Source: Bacillota bacterium (lineage in GTDB: Bacteria > Bacillota > UBA5301 > JASBVW01). From it: a DNA stretch of 11,606 nt. Positions 1 to 7,238 of the stretch are shown here, in pieces (positions within the stretch are counted from its first letter, which is position 1; each line of letters begins with the position of its first letter). The DNA lies in NCBI GenBank assembly GCA_029961005.1, contig JASBVW010000018.1:1-11606 (forward strand), in the 5' to 3' direction. The translations under genes were made by a program, and so were the position numbers. Below the pieces are notes generated by a model. That model was not told the DNA's origin. It worked only from the letters and a program-made list of their open reading frames with translations, and did not search any database.

Positions 1-82
1 CCTCTCGTACGCTGCTGCTCTGGACCAACTGGAGAAAGCGATGGACCGCCTGGCGCATTTTATCGCAGGGCTGCGGGAATAA
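1..82 (+). CDS. C-terminal end of a probable PLP-dependent (class I/II) aminotransferase, partial
   Basis: Only the last 26 codons are in the window, read from base 2 to a TAA at 80-82. The peptide begins LSYAAALDQLEKAMDRL and ends GLRE. An 'R-x-SYA' run followed by a short amphipathic helix with 'L..L..A..RL' spacing is the usual tail of aspartate/LL-diaminopimelate-type aminotransferases. That is the basis for the call. The fragment is too short to name a substrate. No hairpin with a T-run follows the stop, so its own terminator is not apparent before the next promoter. It is probably unrelated in function to the efflux operon downstream, which has its own promoter. Confidence 0.5.
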   Translation, partial: LSYAAALDQLEKAMDRLAHFIAGLRE

Positions 83-122
83 AGATATCTCTCCGCATCT
101 CCGGCCCGGGCGCGCAGAAGTC

Positions 123-152
123 TTGACAGCGCTGCCGGCCCTTCCCTATAAT
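123..152 (+). promoter_or_regulatory. Sigma-A/sigma-70 type promoter of the efflux operon
   Basis: A perfect -35 element TTGACA (123-128) and a perfect -10 element TATAAT (147-152) are separated by 18 bp. Transcription should begin near 158-160, about 50 nt before the TTG start at 211. It is the best match to the consensus in the window. A promoter this strong would be nearly constitutive without repression, which fits the operator-like inverted repeat immediately downstream. Confidence 0.85.
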
Positions 153-162
153 GGAACCGTGA

Positions 163-180
163 TGACTGGCCGGTCAGTCA
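163..180 (+). promoter_or_regulatory. Putative TetR-family operator (18-bp inverted repeat)
   Basis: TGACTGGCCGGTCAGTCA is an inverted repeat centred between 171 and 172. It matches its reverse complement at 16 of 18 positions; the only asymmetry is one pair, position 7 against 12. It begins 11 bp after the -10 box, so it covers roughly +4 to +21, where a bound repressor would block promoter escape. TGAC-rich palindromes of this size are typical binding sites for TetR/AcrR proteins. The operon itself ends with a TetR gene at 5831-6448, the obvious candidate ligand. The pairing of site and regulator is inferred. Confidence 0.7.
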
Positions 181-210
181 GGAGACCGGTGCCAGGGGGA
201 GGGGAGAGCG

Positions 211-1578
211 TTGGGACAAATGATAGTAGGGAGAGGCCGGCGGCAAGGGCGGGGCCTTTTTGCTTTCGCCCTGGCGCTGCTGATGGTGGCGGTGCCGCCG
301 GCGCAGGCGGGGTCTCTCCAGGGAGAGGGCCCGTTGACTCTGGAGCGGAGCCTAGCCCTGGCGAAGGAGCAGAGCCTCTCCCTGGCGGCTGCCCGCGCGC
401 AGGTGGAGGCGGCCCAGGCCAAGGTCCAACAGGCGCGAGCCGGCTTCTGGCCGCAGATCGGGTTGAGCGCTGGCTACAGCCAGTTCAGCGAAGAGCAAAT
501 GGTAAGCGTGAGCATGATTGACACCCCCAGGGGGTCCTCACCTGTACTAGAGCTGGCGGATCACCTCTACTCGACCCAGGTGCGCCTCCAGCAGCCGCTG
601 TATACCGGCGGGCGGCTCACGGCGGCACAAAGGCAAGCCGAACTGGGGCTGACGGCGGCGGAGAAGGAGCTGGAGCGGGTCGGCTTAGACCTGGAGCTCC
701 AGGTGGCCGAGGCCTACTACGCCGTGCTGCGGAGCCGGGGGCTGGAGAGGGTGGCGCAAAAGGCGCAAGAGCAGGTGGCGGCGCACCGCCGCGCGTTGGA
801 GGAGATGTACCGGGCAGGGACCGCGGTGGAGGCCGACCTGGTGCGGGTGCGGGCTCAGGAGGCTGCTCTGCGCCAGAATCTGCTGAAGGCGCAGCACGGC
901 CGCCAGGTGGCGGAGGAGAGCCTGAAGCTCCTGGTGGGTTTGCCGCCCGAGGCGGCTCTGGAACTGCAGGATGTCCCGGAGGTCCCAGAGGCCCTCAGGG
1001 GCTATGAAGAGGTGTTGAGTACCGCTTTGGAAAGGCGCCCTGAGCTGGTCCGGGCCCGCCTGGGCGCAGCCCAGGCCGAGGCGGGGCTGCAGATGGCCCG
1101 CAGCGCCCTCTACCCCAACCTCACCCTGATGGTCGACTATAGCTGGCAAGAGAAGGAGTTGCGCCTGGAGAACGGGTCGTGGACGGCCAGGCTCAACCTC
1201 TCCTGGTCGCTCTTCGACGCCGGGGCAGGGCGCTCCCGCCTCCAAGAGGCTGAAGCTATGGCCCGCCAGTCCGAGCTGGCGGTCCGGCAACTGGAGGATG
1301 CCACCCGCCTGGAGGTCAGGCAGCGCTGGCTGGCGGTCCAGGAGGCGCAGGAAGCCATCGGGGTGGCGGAACTGGAAGTACAGAGGGCCCGCGAGGATCT
1401 GCGCCTGGCCGAGGCCCGCTTCCGGGCAGGGATGGGGACCAGCGTGGAGGTCCTGGACGCACAGGCGGCTCTGGTCCAGGCGGAAGAGAAATGGGTTCAG
1501 GCCCGGTACGATTATCACCTGGCCGTGGCCCGCTTAAAGAGGACGGCGGGTTTGCCAATTGAGGGGGGCTGGTCATGA
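211..1578 (+). CDS. TolC-family outer-membrane efflux channel protein
   Basis: This is the outer-membrane factor of a tripartite pump; it forms the exit duct through the periplasm and outer membrane. The 455-residue length is typical of the family. An N-terminal signal peptide is visible (basic residues 8-14, hydrophobic 16-30, probable cleavage after AQA at 31-33). Two homologous OEP halves follow, at about 40-245 and 262-447. Each has long alanine/glutamate-rich helices and the recurring features 'A..FWPQIGLSAGYS' (77-90) or 'SALYPNLTLMVDYS' (298-311), then 'YRAGTAVEADLVRVRAQ' (200-216) or 'FRAGMGTSVEVLDAQ' (404-418). There is no lipobox cysteine. The TTG start at 211 is preferred because a purine-rich GGAGGGG Shine-Dalgarno lies about 6-9 nt upstream; the next in-frame ATG at 220 is too far from it. 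The gene overlaps the next by 4 bp (ATGA), indicating translational coupling. Its presence implies a diderm envelope. Function is confident; substrate is unknown. Confidence 0.93.
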   Translation: MGQMIVGRGRRQGRGLFAFALALLMVAVPPAQAGSLQGEGPLTLERSLALAKEQSLSLAAARAQVEAAQAKVQQARAGFWPQIGLSAGYSQFSEEQMVSVSMIDTPRGSSPVLELADHLYSTQVRLQQPLYTGGRLTAAQRQAELGLTAAEKELERVGLDLELQVAEAYYAVLRSRGLERVAQKAQEQVAAHRRALEEMYRAGTAVEADLVRVRAQEAALRQNLLKAQHGRQVAEESLKLLVGLPPEAALELQDVPEVPEALRGYEEVLSTALERRPELVRARLGAAQAEAGLQMARSALYPNLTLMVDYSWQEKELRLENGSWTARLNLSWSLFDAGAGRSRLQEAEAMARQSELAVRQLEDATRLEVRQRWLAVQEAQEAIGVAELEVQRAREDLRLAEARFRAGMGTSVEVLDAQAALVQAEEKWVQARYDYHLAVARLKRTAGLPIEGGWS

Positions 1579-2711
1579 AAAGGGGTTGGCTTTTTTGGGC
1601 GGTGGTCATGGCGCTCACGGCCGGGGCGGTCTTGGTAGGCCTGCGCCTGGGACGGGAAGCGGCTGGGGTTCAGGGCAGCGCGGACCGGAGGGCCGGTGAG
1701 GGGTCGGCAACTGCCCTTCCGGTTCCGGTGCGGACGGTGATAGCCCGGGCGGGCGACCTGGTCGTCTACGAAGAGGTGGCCGGTACAGTCCGGCCGGCGC
1801 AGGAGGTGACGGTCTCCGCCCGCGTACCGGGGCGCGTTCTCCGGGTGCCGGTGCAGGTAGGAGAGCGGGTCAGGCAGGGGCAGGTCCTGGTGGAGCTGGA
1901 AACCCAAGACTTGGAGGCCCAGGTGCGCCAGGCTCAGGCGGCCCTGGCCTCGGCCCGCACTCAGGCCGCCCAGGCGGCCGAGAACCGCCGGCGGATGGAG
2001 GAGCTGTACCAGGCCGGGGTCGTCTCGCCGCAGCAGCTGGAGGCGGCCCGGGCTCAGGACGAAGTGGCGCAGAACGCCGTCCAGACGGCCAGTTCAGCTT
2101 TGGAGCTGGCCCAGCGGCAACTGGAGAACGCTCGCCTTACGGCGCCCCTCTCCGGGGTGGTGACCGCGTTGAACGTGGACCCCGGAGAGCTGGTGGGGGC
2201 TGGCGTTCCCCTGGCTGCGGTAGCGGCGCTGGATGAGGTTTTGGTGGAAGGGGGAGTGGGAGAGCGCACCGCTTCTCACCTCCGCCCGGGCCAGGAGGTG
2301 GAGGTGATACTGGATCTTCCCTCCCGACAGGTTTGGCGAGGCATCGTCTCCTCGGTGAGCCCCGCGGCTGACCCGGTGACCCGCCTGTTTACGGTGAAGG
2401 TGAAGCTGAACAATCCCGACCTGCGCTTGAAGGCGGGCAGCTTTGCCCGCCTCCGGGTGGCGGTGGAGGAGCGGAGGGGTGCGGTGCTGATCCCTTTGGA
2501 GGCTGTAGTCCGGCGCGGCGAGGAGACTTACGTCTTTGTGGTGGAGGGCACCACCGCGCGGCTGAAACCGGTGCGGCTGGGTCTGGAGGACGGCCTCCGG
2601 TGTGAGGTCCTGACATGGCTGGCGGGCGGGGAAGAGGTGGTCACCGCCGGCCAGGACAACCTGCGAGATGGCAGCGCTGTGGCCGTAGTAGAACGGGGGG
2701 ATGCCTCATGA
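1575..2711 (+). CDS. RND efflux membrane fusion (periplasmic adaptor) protein, HlyD/AcrA type
   Basis: This 378-residue adaptor connects the inner-membrane RND pump to the TolC channel. Residues 5-22 form an uncleaved or signal-like hydrophobic segment with no lipobox cysteine, so it is probably membrane-anchored rather than a lipoprotein. The two lipoyl half-motifs are at about 78-110 ('VTVSARVPGRVLRVPVQVGE') and about 186-215 ('ARLTAPLSGVVTALNVDPGE'). Between them, about 111-186 is a coiled-coil hairpin rich in Ala, Gln and Glu. A beta-barrel domain follows at about 220-297 and a membrane-proximal domain at about 300-373. The domain order and length match AcrA/MexA relatives. It starts 4 bp inside the TolC gene and its stop overlaps the RND start (ATGA), so the three proteins are made together. 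The family assignment is secure; substrate specificity cannot be read from it. Confidence 0.93.
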   Translation: MKRGWLFWAVVMALTAGAVLVGLRLGREAAGVQGSADRRAGEGSATALPVPVRTVIARAGDLVVYEEVAGTVRPAQEVTVSARVPGRVLRVPVQVGERVRQGQVLVELETQDLEAQVRQAQAALASARTQAAQAAENRRRMEELYQAGVVSPQQLEAARAQDEVAQNAVQTASSALELAQRQLENARLTAPLSGVVTALNVDPGELVGAGVPLAAVAALDEVLVEGGVGERTASHLRPGQEVEVILDLPSRQVWRGIVSSVSPAADPVTRLFTVKVKLNNPDLRLKAGSFARLRVAVEERRGAVLIPLEAVVRRGEETYVFVVEGTTARLKPVRLGLEDGLRCEVLTWLAGGEEVVTAGQDNLRDGSAVAVVERGDAS

Positions 2712-5700
2712 GCCTCTCGTCGGCCTCCGTCCGTCGCCCCGTGACCACCTTTATGGCGGTGCTGGTGGTCCTGGTGCTGGGCTTCGTCTCTCTCACCCGC
2801 CTGGCCATGGACCTTTTGCCCAAACTGAACCTGCCTTTTGCGGCGGTGCTTACCACCTACCGAGGTGCCGGGCCCCAGGAGATCGAGACTTTGATCACGC
2901 GCCCCCAGGAAGAGGTCCTGGGGCTGGTGGGGGGAGTGGACAGCATTCTCTCTTATTCTCAGCGCGACCAGGCGATTGTGCTGGTGTCGTTCACCTGGGG
3001 CACGGACATGAACTTCGCTACACTGGAGATGCGAGAGAAGCTGGACCTGATCAAACGCTACCTTCCCGAGGGGGCTGAAGCTCCCGTGGTCCTCAAGGCC
3101 GACCCTTCCATGATGCCCATTCTCCAGTACGGCATCGCGGGGGACGGAGATCCGGCGGCCTTGAAGCGCCTGGTGGAGGATGTGTTCAAGCAACGGCTGG
3201 AGCGCCTGAGCGGCGTGGCCTCAGTGGGGGTCCAGGGCGGATTGGAGCGGGAGATCGTGGTGGCTGTGGACCCGCTGCGGCTGCAGTTTTACGGCCTGAC
3301 CCTGGAACAGGTGGTCCAGGCCCTGAAGGCCCGCAACCTGACCCTGCCCGGAGGTCCGGTGCGCTCTGCCGGCCGCGAGCTCCTGATCAGGACCAGCGGC
3401 GAATTCGCCCACCTGGAGGATTTGCGCGACCTGCCTTTGCCGGCAGGGCGGGGAGGGATGATCCGGCTGCGGGACGTGGCGGAGGTGCGAGACGGCTACA
3501 AGGACGTCACCGCCTACACGCGCCTGAACCGCAAACCCAGCCTGGCTTTGGTGATCTACAAAGAGACCGACGCCAACACGGTGCAGGTGGCCCGCCGCGT
3601 CAAGGCGGAGGTGGAGCGCATCCAAAAGGAGCTGTCAGTGCCCCTGACGATCAAGCCCGTCTTCGACCAAAGCGAGTTCATTGAAAAGGCGATCCGCGGG
3701 GTGGCCCAAAATGCCCTTCTAGGGGCGGTGCTGGCCGTACTGGTGTTGTGGCTGTTTTTGCGGGATTGGCGGCCGACCTTGATCATCGCCACGGCCATCC
3801 CCATCTCCATCGTCGCCACCTTTACCCTGATCTACTTTGGCGACCTCACCCTCAACCTTATGTCCTTGGGCGGGCTGGCCCTGGGGGTGGGGATGCTGGT
3901 GGACAACGCCATCGTGGTGCTGGAGAACATCTACCGCTACCGGCAGGAGGGGCATGACCTCTTGGAGTCGGCCGTTCAGGGCAGTGATGAGGTGGGGATG
4001 GCCATCTCCGCCTCGACTTTCACCACGGTGGCCGTCTTCCTGCCCATCGTCTTTGTGGAGGGCCTGGCCTCCCAGCTCTTCCGGGAGCTGGCCCTGACCG
4101 TCTCCTTCTCCCTCCTGGCTTCGCTGGTCATGGCCCTGACTCTGGTGCCGGTGCTCGCCACCAGGCTGCTGGGGGCGGACGAGCGGCTGGCGGCGGAGGA
4201 GAGGGGCCTCTTTGCGCGAGTAAAGATGGCCTACCGGCGCCTCCTGGAGGCTGCCCTGCGCCGGCGCCGCCTCACCCTGGGGGTGGCCGGCGGGCTCTTC
4301 CTGGCGAGCCTGGCCCTGGTACCCCTCATCGGCGGGGAGTTCATCCCGACCATGGACGCGGGCTCGCTCTCTATCTCGGTGCAGATGCCCCGGGGCACCG
4401 CCCTGGAGGTGACGGACCGGGTGGTGACCCGCATTGAGGAGGTGCTGGCCGCCCGCCCGGACGTGGAGACGATCCTCTCCCAGGTGGGCGGGGTGGGGGA
4501 GTTCGCGATGTTGGGGGCCGGCAGCGCGGGGGACGCGGCTCAGGTGGCGGTGCGCCTGTGGGGCAAAGACCGCCGGCGGCTAAGCAGCCAGGAGGTGGCG
4601 GAGGAGCTGCGCCAGGCTCTGAGAGACATTCCGGGGGCGGAGATTAAGGTCACGCCCACCAGCGCCTTTGGCGGCGCTGAGCTCTCCTCCTGGGCGGGCG
4701 CCCCGGTCCAGATAGAGATCCGGGGCGACGACCTGGCGGTCTTGAAGGAACTGGGGGATGAGGTGACCCGGCGGGCGCGCCAGGTGCGTGGTTTGCGCGA
4801 GGTCTCCTCGTCCCTGGAGCAGGGGCAGCCGGAGCTGGTGGTGCGCCTTTTGCCCGAGAAGGCGGCCTCCTACGGGTTCAGTGCGGCTCAGGTGGCCTCG
4901 GCGGTCCGAACGGCGGTGCAGGGGGAGGTGGCCACCCGCTACCGGGCCGGCGGGGAGGAGGTGGACGTCCGGGTGCGCCTGGACGAGGAATACCGCCGCA
5001 CTCCGGCGGAGCTGGCTCGGTTGCTCATTACTTCCCCGCTGGGGGCCAAGGTGCCGCTGAGCGAGGTGGCGGAGCTGCGGATCGAGGAAGGTCCTCACAC
5101 TATCGAGCGCAAGGGGCAGGCCCGCATCGTCACTGTGACCGCTGATTTGGTGGGGCGCGACTTGGGAAGCGCGGTGCGGGAGTTGCGCCAAAAGCTGGCC
5201 GATCTCCCCTTGCCGCCGGGCTATCACCTGGAGTACGGCGGGCAGAATGAAGAGATGACCAATGCCTTCCGCGACCTGACCTTGGCCTTTCTCTTGGCTG
5301 TGCTCCTGGTTTACATGATCATGGCCGCCCAGTTTGAGTCGCTGGTGCACCCCTTGACCATCATGTTCTCGGTGCCCCTGGCGGCGGTGGGGGTGCTGTG
5401 GGCCCTCTTTCTCACCGGGACCCGCCTGAGCGTGCCGGCCTTCATCGGCATCATCATGTTGGCCGGGATCGTGGTCAACAACGCCATCGTTCTGGTGGAT
5501 TACATCAACACCCTGCGCCGCAGAGGGATGGAGCGCGACCAGGCCATTCTGGCAGCCGGTCCCGTGCGCCTGCGGCCCGTCCTGATGACCACCCTGACCA
5601 CCGTCTTGGGTTTGGTGCCGCTGGCCATGGGGCGAGGTGAAGGGGCGGAGATGGACGCCCCCCTGGGCATAGTAGTCATCGGCGGACTCTCGGCCTCTAC

Positions 5701-5824
5701 CCTCCTGACCCTGGTAGTGGTGCCGGTGATCTACAGCATCTTCGACGACTGGGGACGGCGCTACCAGAGGTGGCGGGCCCGGCGGAGGGGAGAAACCAGG
5801 ACGGCGGCTGCGGAGTTGAGGTGA
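2708..5824 (+). CDS. RND-family efflux transporter permease subunit (AcrB/SwrC-like)
   Basis: This is a proton-driven inner-membrane pump of 1038 residues, the normal RND length, with the standard duplicated 6+6 transmembrane plan. TM1 is at 14-32, TM2-TM6 lie between about 334 and 486, TM7 is at 523-540, and TM8-TM12 lie between about 857 and 1011. Two large extracytoplasmic domains lie at about 35-330 and 545-850. TM4 carries the signature 'GVGMLVDNAIVVLEN' (393-407), so the AcrB Asp-Asp pair is Asp399-Asn400. The TM10 lysine of AcrB is replaced ('GIVVNNAIVLVDY', 920-932), while Arg954 and Thr961 align by eye with AcrB Arg971 and Thr978. This pattern looks more like drug/lipopeptide-type pumps such as SwrC than like heavy-metal CzcA/CusA pumps. 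The ATG at 2708 overlaps the adaptor's stop and begins 'MSLSSASVRRPV', a typical RND N-terminus. An open frame reaching further upstream lies inside the adaptor gene and is not needed. Confidence 0.95.
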   Translation: MSLSSASVRRPVTTFMAVLVVLVLGFVSLTRLAMDLLPKLNLPFAAVLTTYRGAGPQEIETLITRPQEEVLGLVGGVDSILSYSQRDQAIVLVSFTWGTDMNFATLEMREKLDLIKRYLPEGAEAPVVLKADPSMMPILQYGIAGDGDPAALKRLVEDVFKQRLERLSGVASVGVQGGLEREIVVAVDPLRLQFYGLTLEQVVQALKARNLTLPGGPVRSAGRELLIRTSGEFAHLEDLRDLPLPAGRGGMIRLRDVAEVRDGYKDVTAYTRLNRKPSLALVIYKETDANTVQVARRVKAEVERIQKELSVPLTIKPVFDQSEFIEKAIRGVAQNALLGAVLAVLVLWLFLRDWRPTLIIATAIPISIVATFTLIYFGDLTLNLMSLGGLALGVGMLVDNAIVVLENIYRYRQEGHDLLESAVQGSDEVGMAISASTFTTVAVFLPIVFVEGLASQLFRELALTVSFSLLASLVMALTLVPVLATRLLGADERLAAEERGLFARVKMAYRRLLEAALRRRRLTLGVAGGLFLASLALVPLIGGEFIPTMDAGSLSISVQMPRGTALEVTDRVVTRIEEVLAARPDVETILSQVGGVGEFAMLGAGSAGDAAQVAVRLWGKDRRRLSSQEVAEELRQALRDIPGAEIKVTPTSAFGGAELSSWAGAPVQIEIRGDDLAVLKELGDEVTRRARQVRGLREVSSSLEQGQPELVVRLLPEKAASYGFSAAQVASAVRTAVQGEVATRYRAGGEEVDVRVRLDEEYRRTPAELARLLITSPLGAKVPLSEVAELRIEEGPHTIERKGQARIVTVTADLVGRDLGSAVRELRQKLADLPLPPGYHLEYGGQNEEMTNAFRDLTLAFLLAVLLVYMIMAAQFESLVHPLTIMFSVPLAAVGVLWALFLTGTRLSVPAFIGIIMLAGIVVNNAIVLVDYINTLRRRGMERDQAILAAGPVRLRPVLMTTLTTVLGLVPLAMGRGEGAEMDAPLGIVVIGGLSASTLLTLVVVPVIYSIFDDWGRRYQRWRARRRGETRTAAAELR

Positions 5825-5830
5825 GGGCTC

Positions 5831-6448
5831 ATGGGCGAGCAGCAAGCCTGGCCTGAACAAGAAGCCAGGCGACAGGAGATTCTCTGGGCGGCGGCCCAGG
5901 TCTTTGCCGCCAAGGGCTTCCACGCCGCGCGGATGGAGGAGGTGGCGGAGCGGGCCGGGGTGGCCAAGGGGACGGTCTACCTTTATTACCCCTCCAAGGA
6001 GGCGCTCTTTCTGGCCACGCTGGAGGCCATTTTGACCCAGTGGCTGGATCAGTTGGAGCAAGCCGCCGCCGGCCCCGGCACAGCTCGGGAGCGGCTGTGC
6101 TCCCTCCTGGAGGCGAACTTTACCCTCGCGAACCGCCACGCCTCCCTCATTTGTTTGGCGGCGCAAGAATCGGAAGCTTGGTCCCTCCGCGCTCAGGTCG
6201 GCGAAGCGGAGAAAGAGCGCATGCGGTCGTTCGTGGTGCGCCTGACCGGGGGCATCCAAGGGGTGCTGCAGGAAGGGATCCAGGCCGGAGAGCTCCGGCC
6301 GGACCTGGACGTGGAGGTGGCGGTGGCCATGGTCCTGGGAACCATGCACGCCTATAACCTCAGGCGCCTGCACCAGCGGGAAGATTTGCCGGCCCGGGAA
6401 CTGGCCGGGCGGGTGGTGGACTTGCTGCTGGCGGGGATGAAAGGCTAA
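5831..6448 (+). CDS. TetR/AcrR-family transcriptional regulator, probable repressor of the efflux operon
   Basis: This 205-residue one-component regulator has an N-terminal TetR DNA-binding domain (about 13-60): 'RRQEILWAAAQVFAAKGFHA' and then the helix-turn-helix 'MEEVAERAGVAKGTVYLYYP' (35-54) followed by SKEALF. Residues 65-203 form the all-helical ligand-binding and dimerisation part; this is divergent and gives no clue to the inducer. The gene starts 6 bp after the RND stop, with a GAGGTGAG ribosome site overlapping that stop, so it is the last gene of the pump operon. The inverted repeat at 163-180 beside the operon promoter is its likely operator. This would create negative feedback on itself and on the pump, released when a pump substrate binds. 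Family is certain; target and sign of regulation are inferred from context. Confidence 0.93.
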   Translation: MGEQQAWPEQEARRQEILWAAAQVFAAKGFHAARMEEVAERAGVAKGTVYLYYPSKEALFLATLEAILTQWLDQLEQAAAGPGTARERLCSLLEANFTLANRHASLICLAAQESEAWSLRAQVGEAEKERMRSFVVRLTGGIQGVLQEGIQAGELRPDLDVEVAVAMVLGTMHAYNLRRLHQREDLPARELAGRVVDLLLAGMKG

Positions 6449-6455
6449 TCACTTC

Positions 6456-6476
6456 TTCACATTTTTACGCTATAAT
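6456..6476 (+). promoter_or_regulatory. Probable promoter of the two-component operon, with a TTCACA box
   Basis: A perfect -10 hexamer TATAAT lies at 6471-6476, 48 nt before the response-regulator ATG. No convincing -35 element lies 16-18 bp upstream. Instead a TTCACA hexamer is present at 6456-6461, identical to the boxes found upstream of the small secreted protein at 8719 and 8741. A poor -35 together with that box suggests an activator-dependent, perhaps self-activated, promoter. Only one clear copy is seen here (an ATCACT lies 8 bp upstream, out of 11-bp phase), so the autoregulation idea is tentative; the -10 call is firmer. Confidence 0.55.
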
Positions 6477-6524
6477 CTACCCAGAAACCGCTGTACCACG
6501 TTAGTTTTAAGGGAGATTGCCTGG

Positions 6525-7226
6525 ATGGAGAAAATTTTAGTGGTAGAGGACGAGCGGCCCATTGCCGAAGTGGTCAAGGCCTACCTGGAAGGGGAGGGCT
6601 TCGCCGTGACGGTAGTCTACGACGGGACCGCCGCCCTGGCTGCTGCCCGCCACTGGCGCCCCGACCTGATCGTCCTGGACCTCATGCTGCCCGGGCTGAG
6701 CGGGGAAGAGGTCTGCCGGAAGTTGCGCTCTGAATCGGACGTTCCCATCCTGATGTTAACCGCCAAGAGCGAAGAGGAGGACCGAGTGCAGGGGCTACAG
6801 ATGGGGGCGGACGACTATCTGGTCAAGCCCTTCAGCCCCCGGGAGCTGGTGGCCCGGGTGCGCGCCATTTTGAGGCGGACCCGGGGCGGCGAAGTCCCTT
6901 TGGCGGAGGTGCTCTCCTTCAACGGAGGAGAACTGGTGCTGGATACGGCCCGCCACCAGGTGTGGCTGGGAGGGCGGGAGGTCAACCTCACTCCTACGGA
7001 GTTTAAGCTTCTGACCGTCCTCTCCCGCTACCCGGGGCGGGTCTTGACCCGCTCACAGCTGACGCAACAGGTGCAAGGGTACGATTATGAGGGTTATGAC
7101 CGCACCATCGATGTGCACATCAAAAACCTGCGCCAGAAGATAGAACCGGAGCCTGAGAATCCCCGGTACATCAAGACGGTTTACGGCGTGGGCTACAAGT
7201 TTGAAGGGCAGAGCGATGGCGTTTGA
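6525..7226 (+). CDS. OmpR/PhoB-family two-component response regulator
   Basis: This is a DNA-binding output protein of 233 residues. The receiver domain (3-115) has the acidic pocket Glu8-Asp9, the phospho-acceptor Asp52 in 'DLIVLDLMLPG', Thr79 and Lys101 in 'DDYLVKPFSPRE'. A short linker leads to the winged-helix effector domain (about 132-227), with 'LTPTEFKLLTVLSRYPGRVL' (155-174), the recognition region 'YDRTIDVHIKNLRQKIE' (191-207) and the wing 'YIKTVYGVGYKFE' (215-227). All catalytic residues are present. The start has a GGGAGA ribosome site 8 nt upstream. The cognate kinase begins 12 bp after the stop. OmpR-family proteins bind tandem direct repeats spaced 10-11 bp; the phased repeats at 8708-8746 are its likely target. 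It resembles PhoP and other Gram-positive members, but the sequence alone does not fix which signal it serves. Confidence 0.95.
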   Translation: MEKILVVEDERPIAEVVKAYLEGEGFAVTVVYDGTAALAAARHWRPDLIVLDLMLPGLSGEEVCRKLRSESDVPILMLTAKSEEEDRVQGLQMGADDYLVKPFSPRELVARVRAILRRTRGGEVPLAEVLSFNGGELVLDTARHQVWLGGREVNLTPTEFKLLTVLSRYPGRVLTRSQLTQQVQGYDYEGYDRTIDVHIKNLRQKIEPEPENPRYIKTVYGVGYKFEGQSDGV

Positions 7227-7238
7227 AGGGGTAGTGCC

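Noticed and set aside
83..90. AGATATCT perfect palindrome after the first stop codon.
   Set aside because: Eight bases only, no T-run and no associated repeats; no function supported.
170..189. Second inverted repeat CCGGT-N10-ACCGG next to the operator.
   Set aside because: Arms of five bases are expected by chance in GC-rich DNA, and it overlaps the much better 18-bp repeat.
685..1518. A 277-codon minus-strand open frame inside the TolC-like gene.
   Set aside because: It is antisense to a well-supported gene, and its Leu/Gln/Pro/His-rich translation is the usual mirror of Ala/Glu/Leu-rich helical coding sequence.
2615..2707. Upstream extension of the RND permease frame to an earlier ATG.
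   Set aside because: The extra residues are Arg/Gly-rich and lie within the adaptor coding sequence. The ATG at 2708 overlaps the adaptor stop and gives the normal RND N-terminus.
4580..6373. A 597-codon open frame on the minus strand across the RND and TetR genes.
   Set aside because: It is antisense to two clearly recognised genes, has a low-complexity His/Gln/Gly/Pro-rich translation with no domain, and is the kind of long false frame expected in GC-rich DNA.
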